A program made the translations under genes and the position numbers. The notes under the pieces were generated by a model, which worked only from the letters and a program-made list of their open reading frames with translations, did not search any database and had not been told where the DNA came from. Shown piece by piece: positions 24,158 through 32,934 of a stretch of 64,000 bases of DNA (position 1 is the stretch's first letter; every line of letters starts with the position of its first letter). The DNA is from Mycobacterium sp. ST-F2 (GTDB lineage: Bacteria; Actinomycetota; Actinomycetes; Mycobacteriales; Mycobacteriaceae): positions 36,205 through 100,204 of the forward strand of contig NZ_JMHT01000061.1 of NCBI RefSeq assembly GCF_001905655.1. Direction: 5' to 3'.

Positions 24158-27010
24158 ATGAGTGCCACCAACACCGAGCGATCCAAGATCGGTCACCTGA
24201 TCTGGGTGCTCGCCGTACCCATCGTGATCGGGTGGTTCCTGCTCAACGTCGCCACGAACACGCTGGTCCCGCCGTTGGAGAAGGTCGGCGAAGAGCACAC
24301 CGTCGGGCTCAGCGCCAAGGACGGTCCGGCGATGATCGCGATGAAGCAGATCGGCGCCAACTTCCAGGAGTTCGACTCCGACAGCAACGCGATGATCGTC
24401 CTCGAGGGCGACCAGCCGCTCGGCGCCGAGGCACACCACTACTACGACGGTCTCGTCGCGAAACTGACCGCCAACACCGCGCACGTCGAGCATGTCGCCG
24501 ACTTCTGGAGTGACCCGCTGACCGCTGTCGGCTCCCAGAGCGCCGACGGCAAGGCCGCGTACGTCCAGGTCTACCTGCGTGGCAACCAGGGTGAGACCAA
24601 GGCCAACGACTCCGTCGCCTCGGTCCGGGAGATCGTCGCCGATTCCAAGCCTCCGGCCGGGCTCCACGTCTACGTCACCGGCGGTGCCCCGCTGGTCTCC
24701 GACCAGCACCACGCCGGTGACAAGAGCGTCGCCAGGGTCACCGCCATCACCCTGCTGGTGATCGCCGTGATGCTGCTGTTCGTCTACCGGTCGCTGATGA
24801 CCATGATCCTGATCCTGCTGATGGTGTTCCTCGAACTCGGTGCCGCCCGCGGTGTCGTCGCGTTCCTGGCCAACGCGAACATCATCGGCCTGTCGACGTT
24901 CGCGGTGAACCTGCTGACGCTGATGGTGATCGCGGCGGGCACGGACTACGCCATCTTCGCCATCGGGCGCTATCAGGAAGCGCGCGGCGACGGCGAGGAC
25001 CGGCAGACCGCCTACGACACCATGTTCCGCGGGACGGCGCACGTGGTCCTGGGGTCGGGCCTGACCATCGCCGGCGCCATGCTCTGCCTGAGCTTCACCC
25101 GGCTGCCGTACTTCCAGACCATGGGTGTGCCGTGCGCGATCGGCACCCTCGTGGCTGTCATCGCGGCCCTGACGCTCGGACCCGCCGTCATCAAGATCGG
25201 CAGTCGGTTCGGCCGCTTCGAACCCAAGCGTTCCATCCAGTCCCGCGGCTGGCGTCGCGTCGGCGTCCTGGTGGTGCGCTGGCCGGGACCGGTGCTCGTC
25301 GCCACGCTGGCGCTGGCCCTCATCGGACTCGTGACGCTGCCCGGCTACAAGACGAACTATGACGCCCGCCGCTACGTGCCGGCCGATCTGACCGCCAATG
25401 TCGGATACGCCGCCGCGGAACGGCATTTCAGCGCCTCGCGCATGAACCCTGAGCTGCTGATGGTGCAGAGTGACCACGATCTGCGGAACTCGGCCGACTT
25501 CCTGGTGATCAACAAGATCGCCCGGGCCATCGTGCACACCCCGGGTGTTGCGCGGGTGCAGACCATCACCCGCCCCGACGGAAAGCCCATCAAGCACACA
25601 ACGATTCCGTTCATCATGGGCATGCAGGCCGTCACGTCGAAGATGACCGAGAAGTACCAGCTGGATTCGATGGCCGACATGCTGCAGCAGGCCAACGACA
25701 TGCAGGTCAGCATCGACACGTTGACCAAGATGCAGGCCATCACCACCCAGATGGCGGCCACCACGCACGACATGTCGCAGAAGACCGCCAATATGGCGCT
25801 CGACGTTGCTGACCTGCGCGACCACATCTCGGATTTCGACGATTTCCTGCGGCCCCTGCGCAATTACCTGTACTGGGAACCGCATTGCTACGACATCCCG
25901 ATGTGCTGGTCCGCGCGGGCGTTGTTCGACACCCTCGACGGCATCGACGTCATGACCGACGACATCCAGACCCTGGTGCCCGATCTGCTGAAGCTGGACA
26001 AGCTGACGGCCGAACTGGTGACGGTGATGCCGCCTCAGATCGAGGTCATGAAGAACATGAAGCAGTACATGCTGACCATGTACCAGACCCAGAAGGGTCA
26101 GGTGGATCAGCGTGCGGCCTCGTCGGACAACGCCGCAGCCATGGGCGAGGCGTTCGACAACTCGCTGAACGACGAATCCTTCTACCTGCCACCGGAAGCC
26201 TTCGACAACAAGGACTTCAAGCGCGGCATGAAGAACTTCATCTCGCCGGACGGCAAGTCGGTGCGCTTCATCATCCAGCACGAAGGCGACCCGGCAACGC
26301 CGGAAGGCATCGCGCACGTCGACCCGATCAAGCAGGCCGCCAAGGAAGCCATCAAGGGCACGCCGCTGGAGGGCTCCAAGATCTATATGGCCGGCACCGC
26401 GTCGACCTACAAGGACATGCACGACGGTGCGCAGTACGACCTGATGATCGCCGGAATCGCGGCGGTATCGATGATCTTCATCATCATGCTGCTCATCACC
26501 CGTGCCCTGGTGGCGGCCGGCGTGATCGTCGGCACGGTGCTGCTGTCGCTGGGCGCGTCATTCGGTATGTCAGTTCTGTTGTGGCAGCACCTGATCGGCC
26601 TCGAGCTGCACTGGATGGTGCTGCCGATGTCGGTCATTCTGCTGCTGGCCGTGGGGTCCGACTACAACCTGCTACTGGTGTCGCGGTTCAAGGAAGAGCT
26701 GGCGGGCGGCATGAAGACGGGCATCATCCGGGCCATGGCCGGCACCGGATCGGTCGTCACCTCGGCGGGTCTGGTGTTCGCGGCCACCATGGCGTCGTTC
26801 GCGTTCAGTGACCTGAAAGTCATGGCGCAGGTCGGCACCACCATCGCGCTGGGGCTGCTGTTCGACACCCTGATCGTCCGGTCCTTCATGACGCCGGCCA
26901 TCGCGGCGCTGCTGGGCAAGTGGTTCTGGTGGCCGAAGCGCGTCCGCCAGGAGGCCTCCGAGCGGCGACTGGCGGCCATCGGGATTCAGCCCGCGGCGGC
27001 CGGCAAGTAG
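24158..27010 (+). CDS. MmpL-family RND transporter
   Basis: A 950-residue RND membrane protein of the mycobacterial MmpL family, exporting lipids, siderophores or drugs using the proton gradient. It has a first membrane helix at residues 12-32 and two clusters of helices around residues 190-350 and 765-930. The proton-relay Asp-Tyr pairs occur as GTDYAIF and GSDYNLL. A large periplasmic domain (about 400-760) includes a glutamine- and methionine-rich helical part and PHCYDIPMC-type Cys pairs. ATG 24158 is 9 bases after GGAAGG. No MmpS gene precedes it. Its 3' end overlaps the convergent TetR gene. Confidence 0.93.
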   Translation: MSATNTERSKIGHLIWVLAVPIVIGWFLLNVATNTLVPPLEKVGEEHTVGLSAKDGPAMIAMKQIGANFQEFDSDSNAMIVLEGDQPLGAEAHHYYDGLVAKLTANTAHVEHVADFWSDPLTAVGSQSADGKAAYVQVYLRGNQGETKANDSVASVREIVADSKPPAGLHVYVTGGAPLVSDQHHAGDKSVARVTAITLLVIAVMLLFVYRSLMTMILILLMVFLELGAARGVVAFLANANIIGLSTFAVNLLTLMVIAAGTDYAIFAIGRYQEARGDGEDRQTAYDTMFRGTAHVVLGSGLTIAGAMLCLSFTRLPYFQTMGVPCAIGTLVAVIAALTLGPAVIKIGSRFGRFEPKRSIQSRGWRRVGVLVVRWPGPVLVATLALALIGLVTLPGYKTNYDARRYVPADLTANVGYAAAERHFSASRMNPELLMVQSDHDLRNSADFLVINKIARAIVHTPGVARVQTITRPDGKPIKHTTIPFIMGMQAVTSKMTEKYQLDSMADMLQQANDMQVSIDTLTKMQAITTQMAATTHDMSQKTANMALDVADLRDHISDFDDFLRPLRNYLYWEPHCYDIPMCWSARALFDTLDGIDVMTDDIQTLVPDLLKLDKLTAELVTVMPPQIEVMKNMKQYMLTMYQTQKGQVDQRAASSDNAAAMGEAFDNSLNDESFYLPPEAFDNKDFKRGMKNFISPDGKSVRFIIQHEGDPATPEGIAHVDPIKQAAKEAIKGTPLEGSKIYMAGTASTYKDMHDGAQYDLMIAGIAAVSMIFIIMLLITRALVAAGVIVGTVLLSLGASFGMSVLLWQHLIGLELHWMVLPMSVILLLAVGSDYNLLLVSRFKEELAGGMKTGIIRAMAGTGSVVTSAGLVFAATMASFAFSDLKVMAQVGTTIALGLLFDTLIVRSFMTPAIAALLGKWFWWPKRVRQEASERRLAAIGIQPAAAGK

Positions 27011-27597
27011 CCCGCGATCAGCTCGACGGTCATCTGACGGGCCAAGGTGATCGGCGCAGTGGACCGCTCGAGTTTCGATGCGGTGAGCGCGCCGTCGTAG
27101 ATCAACTGGATACGTTGGGCGGCCGCGGTGGCGTCGGGTACGTCGGCATCCCGGAGTAGTTCGCTCAGCTGCCGGCGCATCCACTGGCGGTGTGCGCGCA
27201 CGGGTTCGAGGGTTTCGCCCGGGAATTCGGTGGCCGCGTTGGCGTAGAGACAGCCACGGAACTGGCGCTTGCGGGCCGCGGCGGCCGCGAGGTCGAAGAA
27301 CGACAGCAGCTTGTCCACCGGGTCGACGATGCCGGAAGCCTTGGTCGCCCAGCGCTTGCGATCAGCCTGATCCAATTCATTCAGGTACGCGATCACCAAC
27401 GCGTCCTTCGAGCCGTAGGAGCTGTACAGGCTGGCCTTGGCGACGCCGGCCTCGCGTAGGATCGTGTCGATTCCGACGGCGCGAATACCCTGTGCGGCAA
27501 AGAGATTCGACGCGGTAGCCAGCAGGCGCTGGGCCGGTCCGGCGATGTCGGTGCGGGGTGCCGGCCGGTCGGGACGACGGGTGCGGGTCGCGCTCAT
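26986..27597 (-). CDS. TetR/AcrR family regulator
   Basis: A 203-residue TetR regulator. The N-terminal helix-turn-helix (residues about 18-65) contains LLATASNLFAAQGIRAVGIDTI and AGVAKASLYSSYGSKDALV. I prefer ATG 27597 over the longer frame. Its end overlaps the convergent mmpL by 25 bases. A perfect 14-base palindrome at 27628-27641 lies just upstream and in front of the divergent DUF4242/ABC operon, so this regulator probably controls that operon and itself. A role in mmpL control is possible but not shown. Confidence 0.9.
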   Translation of the reverse strand: MSATRTRRPDRPAPRTDIAGPAQRLLATASNLFAAQGIRAVGIDTILREAGVAKASLYSSYGSKDALVIAYLNELDQADRKRWATKASGIVDPVDKLLSFFDLAAAAARKRQFRGCLYANAATEFPGETLEPVRAHRQWMRRQLSELLRDADVPDATAAAQRIQLIYDGALTASKLERSTAPITLARQMTVELIAGYLPAAAG

Positions 27598-27627
27598 ATC
27601 TGCACCATAGCCGAGGAACGACGATAG

Positions 27628-27641
27628 ACAGACCGGTCTGT
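27628..27641. promoter_or_regulatory. Perfect palindrome, TetR operator
   Basis: ACAGACCGGTCTGT reads identically on both strands. It lies 30 bases upstream of the TetR start codon and about 46 bases before the divergent GTG at 27688. The ACCGGT core flanked by AGAC/GTCT-like arms is common among TetR-family operators. Confidence 0.7.
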
Positions 27642-27687
27642 TCATGCGAGCGTCGTGGTGTCATCGACGCCGACGAACAGGAACACC

Positions 27688-28212
27688 GTGACTCTGTACC
27701 TCTACGAAATCGCAGGACTGCCCGGCCGGGCCGAAGTGGACCAGGCCATCAAGACGCTCGATGCCGAAATGCACCGGGCCGGTGGTGAACTCATCGAGGC
27801 GCAGGTGACCGGGCAGCACCGCGTGTTTGTGGTGGCGGAACTCGGCGACGGCGCGCTGCAGATCGACGCGGCCACGGTCGGGGCGACCGAACTCACCGGG
27901 CCGCACGAGGTGCGGCTGGTCGGGGCCGAACTGGACCAGCTCAAAGCCGTCCGCCCGACGGCCGGCTACCTCGTCGAGTGGGACCTGCCGGCCGACCTGG
28001 ACATGGAGAGCTACCTGGGGCGCAAGAAAGCCAACGCGCCGAAATACGCAGAGGTGCCGGAAGTCAGCTTCCTGCGGACCTACGTGCGGGTCGACATGGA
28101 CAAATGCCTGTGTTTCTACGACGCCCCGGACGAAGACGCCGTGCGGCGGGCCCGGGTCGCCGTGCAGACCCCGATCGACCGGCTGTACGGACTGGAAAGT
28201 GGTGGGCAATGA
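27688..28212 (+). CDS. DUF4242-type protein
   Basis: A 174-residue cytosolic protein from GTG 27688 (VTLYLYEIAGLPG). The C-terminal part (about 115-174: SFLRTYVRVDMDKCLCFYDAPDED, then TPIDRLYGLE) matches the DUF4242 pattern of small ferredoxin-like proteins; I recall some members described as nickel-binding. The N-terminal half is a second, more diverged alpha/beta domain. It is the first gene of a five-gene operon and overlaps the next by ATGA. Function unknown. Confidence 0.78.
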   Translation: MTLYLYEIAGLPGRAEVDQAIKTLDAEMHRAGGELIEAQVTGQHRVFVVAELGDGALQIDAATVGATELTGPHEVRLVGAELDQLKAVRPTAGYLVEWDLPADLDMESYLGRKKANAPKYAEVPEVSFLRTYVRVDMDKCLCFYDAPDEDAVRRARVAVQTPIDRLYGLESGGQ

Positions 28213-29231
28213 CAACTCTGGTGTCCGACGACGTCGCGACCCGACTGGCTCATGTCACGGCCGGGGTGGACGCCCGGGCCGGTGACCTGGACGCGGGGCA
28301 CACCGACGTCCGTGACGATCTGCGCGCGCTCGGCGCTGCCGGATTGTTCGGTCTGCCGGATTTTCCCGACACCGTGCGGGTCATCGAGCGGGTGTCGGCG
28401 GTGAGCCTTGCGGCCGGATTCTCGGCCTGGGCGCACCAGATGGCGATTCACTACCTCGGCGACCGGCCGGACCTGTCGGAGGCGCTGCTCACCGCGCACC
28501 GTCCCGGCGTGACGGCCATGGCCGCGGGCCTCAAGCATGTGGCAGGCCTCGGGCAGCTCCCGATCTTCGCCGGGGAGACGCGTCGTGGTCTGCGGCTCAG
28601 CGGTCCAATCCGCTGGGCATCCAACGTCTTTGACGACGCGTTGATCGTGCTGCCGGCACGGACCGTCACGGGCCGTCTGTATGTCGTGGCGGTCGACGTG
28701 AGCGCGGTCGGCGTGGTGGTCGATCCGGCGCCCGCGCTGATGGCCCTGGGTAGCACCGGGTCGACGTCGCTGCGCCTGGAGGAAGTCGAGGTGAACGCGG
28801 ACCGCATCATCAGCGCCGACCTCACCGGGTTCGTCCGCCGGATCAAGCCGACGTTCCTGCTGCTGCAGACCGCATTCTGCGTCGGGGTCACCGGGTCGGC
28901 GCTCGACGCGGCCGGGCGGGCGGGCGATCCTCTGGCAGCCCAGTTCGACGACGACCGCATCGAATTGGTCGCGCGCGCCGACGACAACCGGCGACGGCTC
29001 TACGAATTCGCCTCGGCGCCAGAGGAAGTCAATCTGGCCGAGATCATCCGGCTGCGGCTGGACGCCGCCAATGTCGCGGTGGCGGCGACCCGACTGGAAT
29101 CGGCCCTCGCCGGAGGCCAGGGCTATCGCGCCGGGACGGCCGCCAATCGCCGCTTCCGCGAAGCCGCTTTTCTGCCCGTGCAATCACCATCGGAAGGACA
29201 ACTGAGGTGGGAACTGAAGCAGTACGAGTAA
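28209..29231 (+). CDS. Acyl-CoA dehydrogenase-like flavoprotein
   Basis: A 340-residue protein with the acyl-CoA dehydrogenase fold but shorter than usual (380-400). It has an N-terminal helical domain (FSAWAHQMAIHYLGD), a middle beta domain (LRLSGPIRWASNVFDDALIVL) and a C-terminal helical bundle. Members with this shape next to SsuA/TauA-type importers are often flavin monooxygenases of the SfnB/DszC type acting on sulphur or small aromatic compounds rather than true dehydrogenases. It overlaps the DUF4242 gene by ATGA and the ABC ATPase by 25 bases. Confidence 0.8.
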   Translation: MTTLVSDDVATRLAHVTAGVDARAGDLDAGHTDVRDDLRALGAAGLFGLPDFPDTVRVIERVSAVSLAAGFSAWAHQMAIHYLGDRPDLSEALLTAHRPGVTAMAAGLKHVAGLGQLPIFAGETRRGLRLSGPIRWASNVFDDALIVLPARTVTGRLYVVAVDVSAVGVVVDPAPALMALGSTGSTSLRLEEVEVNADRIISADLTGFVRRIKPTFLLLQTAFCVGVTGSALDAAGRAGDPLAAQFDDDRIELVARADDNRRRLYEFASAPEEVNLAEIIRLRLDAANVAVAATRLESALAGGQGYRAGTAANRRFREAAFLPVQSPSEGQLRWELKQYE

Positions 29232-29926
29232 CGGCGGGCATCAAGAGGTTCGGTGACAGTGTCGTGCTCGACAACATCGATCTGGCTGTCGAGACCGGGG
29301 AGTTCATCGCCGTGCTCGGCCGCAGCGGCAGCGGGAAGTCGACGCTGCTGCGGGTGCTGGCCGGCCTGGAATCGCTGAGCGCGGGCACGGTCAGTTGGCC
29401 TGCCGACGGCGAGCGTCCACACATCGGGGTGGTTTTCCAGGACGCGCTACTGATGCCATGGCTGACGGTGCAGGACAACGTCTCCTATGCGCGACGGTTT
29501 ACCCACCGGCGCAACGGTTTCGATGCCGACTATGCCGCCGAACTGATGCAGCGCTTCGGCGTCGACGGGCTCGCCGACCGGTATCCCGACCAGCTGTCCG
29601 GTGGGCAGGCCCAGCGCGTGGCGATTCTGCGCGCGGTGGCGACCCGGCCCCGGCTGCTCCTGCTCGACGAGCCGTTCAGCGCGCTGGACCCCGCGACACG
29701 AGCGGACCTGCAGCAGTGGTTGACCACGCTCACAACCGAATTGGGCGTCACGGTGCTGCTGGTGACCCACGATGTCGAGGAGGCGCTGGCCCTCGCGCAG
29801 CGCGTCGTGCTGCTGGCCGACGGCGGCCGGATCAGTCGTCAGTGGCACCTGGGTGATGCGGAGCGCTCGGGTCTGCGTGACGAAATCCTCAGCCATTACC
29901 GGGTTTCCGAACTGTGGGTGGCATGA
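29207..29926 (+). CDS. ABC importer ATPase (SsuB/TauB/NrtD-like)
   Basis: A 239-residue ATP-binding subunit. Walker A is GRSGSGKST, the Q-loop is VFQDALLMPW (typical of the nitrate/sulfonate/taurine group), the signature is LSGGQAQR, Walker B is LLLLDEPFSALDP and the H-loop is VTHDVEE. The start is GTG 29207, inside the previous gene. It ends with an ATGA overlap with the substrate-binding protein. Confidence 0.93.
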   Translation: MGTEAVRVTAGIKRFGDSVVLDNIDLAVETGEFIAVLGRSGSGKSTLLRVLAGLESLSAGTVSWPADGERPHIGVVFQDALLMPWLTVQDNVSYARRFTHRRNGFDADYAAELMQRFGVDGLADRYPDQLSGGQAQRVAILRAVATRPRLLLLDEPFSALDPATRADLQQWLTTLTTELGVTVLLVTHDVEEALALAQRVVLLADGGRISRQWHLGDAERSGLRDEILSHYRVSELWVA

Positions 29927-31077
29927 GCAAGCTGCTGATCTCGCGGCGGCAGGCCCTCATCGCCGGGGTGGCGGCCGCCGGTGGGGCGTTCGGTCTCGCC
30001 GACCTGGCGCACAGTGCCACAACAGATTCGGCGGCCGGAGGGTCGCTGCGGGTGGGCTATCTGCCGATCACCGACGCTGCGCCGCTGTTGATGGCGCATT
30101 CGGGGGGACTGTATCCGGCAGGCGTCGGCAAGCCGGTGTTGTTCCGGAGTTGGTCGGCGCTGGGGGAGGCGTTCCTGAACCGGCAATTGGATGTGGTGCA
30201 CCTGCTGATGCCCATGGCCGTGCAATTGCGGTACGCACTCGGTGGTGGCATTCGGGTCCTGGGGTGGAACCACACCAATGGCTCGGCGCTGACTGTCGCG
30301 CCGCATATCCGGGAGTTGTCCGACCTGGCCGGGTCGCAGCTGGCCATCCCGTTCTGGTGGTCGATTCACAACATCGTCCTGCAGAAGCTGTTGCGGGCCA
30401 ACGGGTTGCAACCGGTGATCCGGCGGTCGGCGTCGCGATCCGCACGGACCGTCGAGCTCGTCGTGATGAGTCCCTCTGACATGGTTCCGGCACTGGCCAC
30501 CGGCACCATCGGCGGTTACGTCGTGGCCGACCCGTTCAACGCGATGGCGCAGACCAAGAAGGTCGGGCGTATCCACACCTTCCTCGGCGACGTGTGGCGC
30601 GACCATGCCTGCTGCGCGCTGGTGACGCGTGACGACGTGATCGCGAGCCGCCCGGCTGCCGTCCAACAGCTCACCGATGCGGTCGTCACCGCGCAACTCG
30701 CGCTGTCGAACGACCGGAAATCGGCGGCCGCCAAGCTCGGCGGCGGGAAGTACCTGCCCCAACCGGTGCCGGCAGTGACGCTGGCGCTGACCTATCCCAC
30801 GGCGCCGTACCCGCTGCGCCACCCCGAGTGGCAGCCGCAGCGCCTCGGCTTTCAGCCGTTCCCGTTCCCGAGCTTCACCACCGAACTCGTGACCGCCATG
30901 CACGACACCGTCATCGATGGTGACCGGAGCTTTCTGGCACGGCTGGACCCCGCCACCGTGCACGGCGACCTCGTCGATGACACCTTCGTCCGCAATTCGA
31001 TTCAGGCCCATGGCGGCCCGGCCGCCTTCGGAGTCGGCGGCGATTTCACCCGAACCGAGCAATTGGAGCTGGTATGA
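29923..31077 (+). CDS. ABC substrate-binding protein (SsuA/TauA/NMT1-like), Tat-exported
   Basis: A 384-residue periplasmic binding protein. The N-terminus has a twin-arginine signal (SRRQALIAGVAAAGGAFGLADLAHSA) and no obvious lipobox. The mature part has the two-lobed NMT1/SsuA pattern: VGYLPITDAAPLL at the start and FWWSIHNIVLQKLL. Tat export suggests that it folds before secretion. The ligand cannot be read; the operon's flavoprotein hints at an organosulphur or aromatic compound. ATGA overlaps join it to the ATPase and the permease. Confidence 0.9.
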   Translation: MSKLLISRRQALIAGVAAAGGAFGLADLAHSATTDSAAGGSLRVGYLPITDAAPLLMAHSGGLYPAGVGKPVLFRSWSALGEAFLNRQLDVVHLLMPMAVQLRYALGGGIRVLGWNHTNGSALTVAPHIRELSDLAGSQLAIPFWWSIHNIVLQKLLRANGLQPVIRRSASRSARTVELVVMSPSDMVPALATGTIGGYVVADPFNAMAQTKKVGRIHTFLGDVWRDHACCALVTRDDVIASRPAAVQQLTDAVVTAQLALSNDRKSAAAKLGGGKYLPQPVPAVTLALTYPTAPYPLRHPEWQPQRLGFQPFPFPSFTTELVTAMHDTVIDGDRSFLARLDPATVHGDLVDDTFVRNSIQAHGGPAAFGVGGDFTRTEQLELV

Positions 31078-31865
31078 CCACAACACCCGTACGCGTCGCA
31101 GCCGATCCGCCGGCGGCGGTACGGCGCTGGGTCCCGCCGGTCGGCGCCGTCGTCGTCGCGGTCGGTCTGTGGTGGCTGGCGACCACCGTCCTGAGTGCCC
31201 CGCATTCGCTGCTGCGCCAGGCCGCGCCGCAGCGCGTGGCCCCCGCGGTGGTGGACCTGTTCTCCCGTGGTGTGCTCTTGCCCGATATCGGGATCAGCCT
31301 GTGGCGGTTGGTCATTGGCCTGGCGATCGCCATCGTCGTCGGGATCCCGGCCGGACTGCTGCTCGGACTCAACGCCACGGCCGAGCGGGCCGCCGCGCCG
31401 CTCGTCCAGTTCGTCCGGATGATCTCGCCGCTGTCCTGGGCGCCGATCGCCGTCGCGGTGTTCGGCATCGGCAACGAGCCGGTGATCTTCCTGATCGCGG
31501 TGGCAGCGGTCTGGCCGGTGCTCATCAACACCGCGGCCGGGGTTCGCGCCGTCGACCCCGGCCTTCTGGACGTGGCGCGGTCGTTTCACGCCACCCGGTG
31601 GGAACTGATCACCGCCGTGGTGCTGCCGGCCATCCGTGGGCAGTTGCAGACGGGCGTGCGCGTGGCGCTGGGCATCGCCTGGGTGGTGCTGGTTCCGGCC
31701 GAAATGCTCGGCGTGCGTTCGGGTCTGGGCTATCAGGTACTCAACGCCCGGGACCAGCTGGCCTACGACCAGGTGGTGGCGGTGATCGTGGTGATCGGCG
31801 TGCTGGGCTTCCTGCTCGACGTCGTCACCCGCCGGCTCACGTCGTCGAGCCGGCCAGGTGGATGA
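31074..31865 (+). CDS. ABC importer permease (SsuC/TauC-like)
   Basis: A 263-residue inner-membrane permease with about six helices and the BPD_transp_1 coupling region: ARSFHATRWELITAVVLPAIRGQLQTG carries the EAA-type motif. ATG 31074 overlaps the binding-protein stop. It completes the importer. The last gene of the operon; it converges with the Rieske gene 27 bases later. Confidence 0.92.
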   Translation: MTTTPVRVAADPPAAVRRWVPPVGAVVVAVGLWWLATTVLSAPHSLLRQAAPQRVAPAVVDLFSRGVLLPDIGISLWRLVIGLAIAIVVGIPAGLLLGLNATAERAAAPLVQFVRMISPLSWAPIAVAVFGIGNEPVIFLIAVAAVWPVLINTAAGVRAVDPGLLDVARSFHATRWELITAVVLPAIRGQLQTGVRVALGIAWVVLVPAEMLGVRSGLGYQVLNARDQLAYDQVVAVIVVIGVLGFLLDVVTRRLTSSSRPGG

Positions 31866-31892
31866 CTGCGCCTCAGCTCGAGAAGGACTCGC

Positions 31893-32345
31893 TCAGCCCG
31901 GGACGACCGAGTCGCCCTGCACCTTGACGGGCTTGGCCTCCAGCGGCTTCTTCGCCGGGCCCTGTTCGACGCTGCCGTCCAACGTGAACTTGCTGCCGTG
32001 GCACGGACAGATGATGCTGCCGTCGACGATCTCCGACACGGTGCACCCCTGATGGGTGCAGATCGCCGACAGCCCTTTGAAGTCCCCGGCGGTGGGTTGC
32101 GTGACGACGACGTCGCCGACGATCACCCCCGAGCCGACCGGCACCGCCGAGGTCTTGACCAGTGCGTTGCCTGACTCCGCCGGCGGGGCCGCGCCGGACG
32201 GGGACGGCCCGGCCGAACTCGGCGCCGCCGACTTGGCCGGCGGCTTCCCATAGGTTTCGCATCCGACGATCGCGGTGGCGCCCAACGCAATTCCAGCGCC
32301 GGCCAATAGCTTTCGGCGGCCGACGCCGACTTCGTCCGTGGTCAT
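31893..32345 (-). CDS. Rieske 2Fe-2S lipoprotein
   Basis: A 150-residue exported Rieske protein. The N-terminus has a GRRKLLAGAG twin-arginine signal and a lipobox ending AIVGC29, followed by a Pro/Ser/Ala linker. The cluster ligands are Cys96 and His98 in CTHQGC and Cys113 and His116 in CPCHGS, with Cys101/Cys115 for the disulphide; this is the high-potential bc1-type pattern. Third gene of an operon with a DUF6529-like membrane protein and a secreted protein. It may carry electrons at the outer face of the membrane. Confidence 0.92.
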   Translation of the reverse strand: MTTDEVGVGRRKLLAGAGIALGATAIVGCETYGKPPAKSAAPSSAGPSPSGAAPPAESGNALVKTSAVPVGSGVIVGDVVVTQPTAGDFKGLSAICTHQGCTVSEIVDGSIICPCHGSKFTLDGSVEQGPAKKPLEAKPVKVQGDSVVPG

Positions 32346-32355
32346 CGCAGTCCTT

Positions 32356-32934
32356 TCAGAACTTCAGGCCCTGGCCGGCGAACAACCACAGGGCAGAGGT
32401 CAACCAAAGGTAGATCAGGCCGGTGAACACCGCGCCGCCCAGCACGGGTAGCGCCCAGCCCGGTACTCCTTTGCGGCTCAGCACCAACATCTTCGCCACG
32501 AACGCGCCGTAGAAGAAACAGCCGAGCAATGAGTGCGTCAGCACGCGCGTATCGCCGGTCTGGAATCCGACGGCGTACAGGCAATGCACCGCCACGGGGA
32601 CGGTCGCGAGCACCGCCAGCCGGCCCGACCACACATGCGCCGCGCCGATCCACGATGGTGCCGCCAGGGGCAGCTTGCCGTACATCACCAGGGCCGAAAA
32701 CACCTGGAACAGACCGAGAACCGCGGCGATGGTGGCCAGCCAGGCCTTCGCGTACAGGCCGCTGGAGAACCCGGCGAAGTTCACCGAGAAGAACGTCGGG
32801 TCATGCATGGTGCCGTAGACGCCGAGCCCGACCGCGACGAGCGCACCGGCGACCAACGCCAACAGCAGGCCGCTCGAACTGGAACTGACCTGTGCACGCT
32901 GCGTCGGGGCGTCAGGCGGGTAGTCAGAAGACAT
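32356..32934 (-). CDS. Four-to-five-helix membrane protein (DUF6529-like), possible haem protein
   Basis: A 192-residue membrane protein. I recall similar proteins labelled DUF6529. Predicted helices run at about 22-42, 62-85, 103-123, 134-152 and 163-187. Three histidines spaced 17 residues apart (His100 in AAHVWSG, His117 in VAVHCLY, His134 in LTHSLLG) lie at helix ends, as in b-type cytochrome/ferric-reductase-like proteins, so haem binding is possible. ATG 32934 overlaps the previous gene's stop by 11 bases; the Rieske gene follows 10 bases later. Confidence 0.78.
   Translation of the reverse strand: MSSDYPPDAPTQRAQVSSSSSGLLLALVAGALVAVGLGVYGTMHDPTFFSVNFAGFSSGLYAKAWLATIAAVLGLFQVFSALVMYGKLPLAAPSWIGAAHVWSGRLAVLATVPVAVHCLYAVGFQTGDTRVLTHSLLGCFFYGAFVAKMLVLSRKGVPGWALPVLGGAVFTGLIYLWLTSALWLFAGQGLKF

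Noticed and set aside
23963..26422. Upstream extension of the hypothetical gene into a 1025-codon frame
   Set aside because: The extra part mirrors mmpL and reads as low-complexity Asp/Gly/Arg/His; only the last 205 codons look like a real protein.
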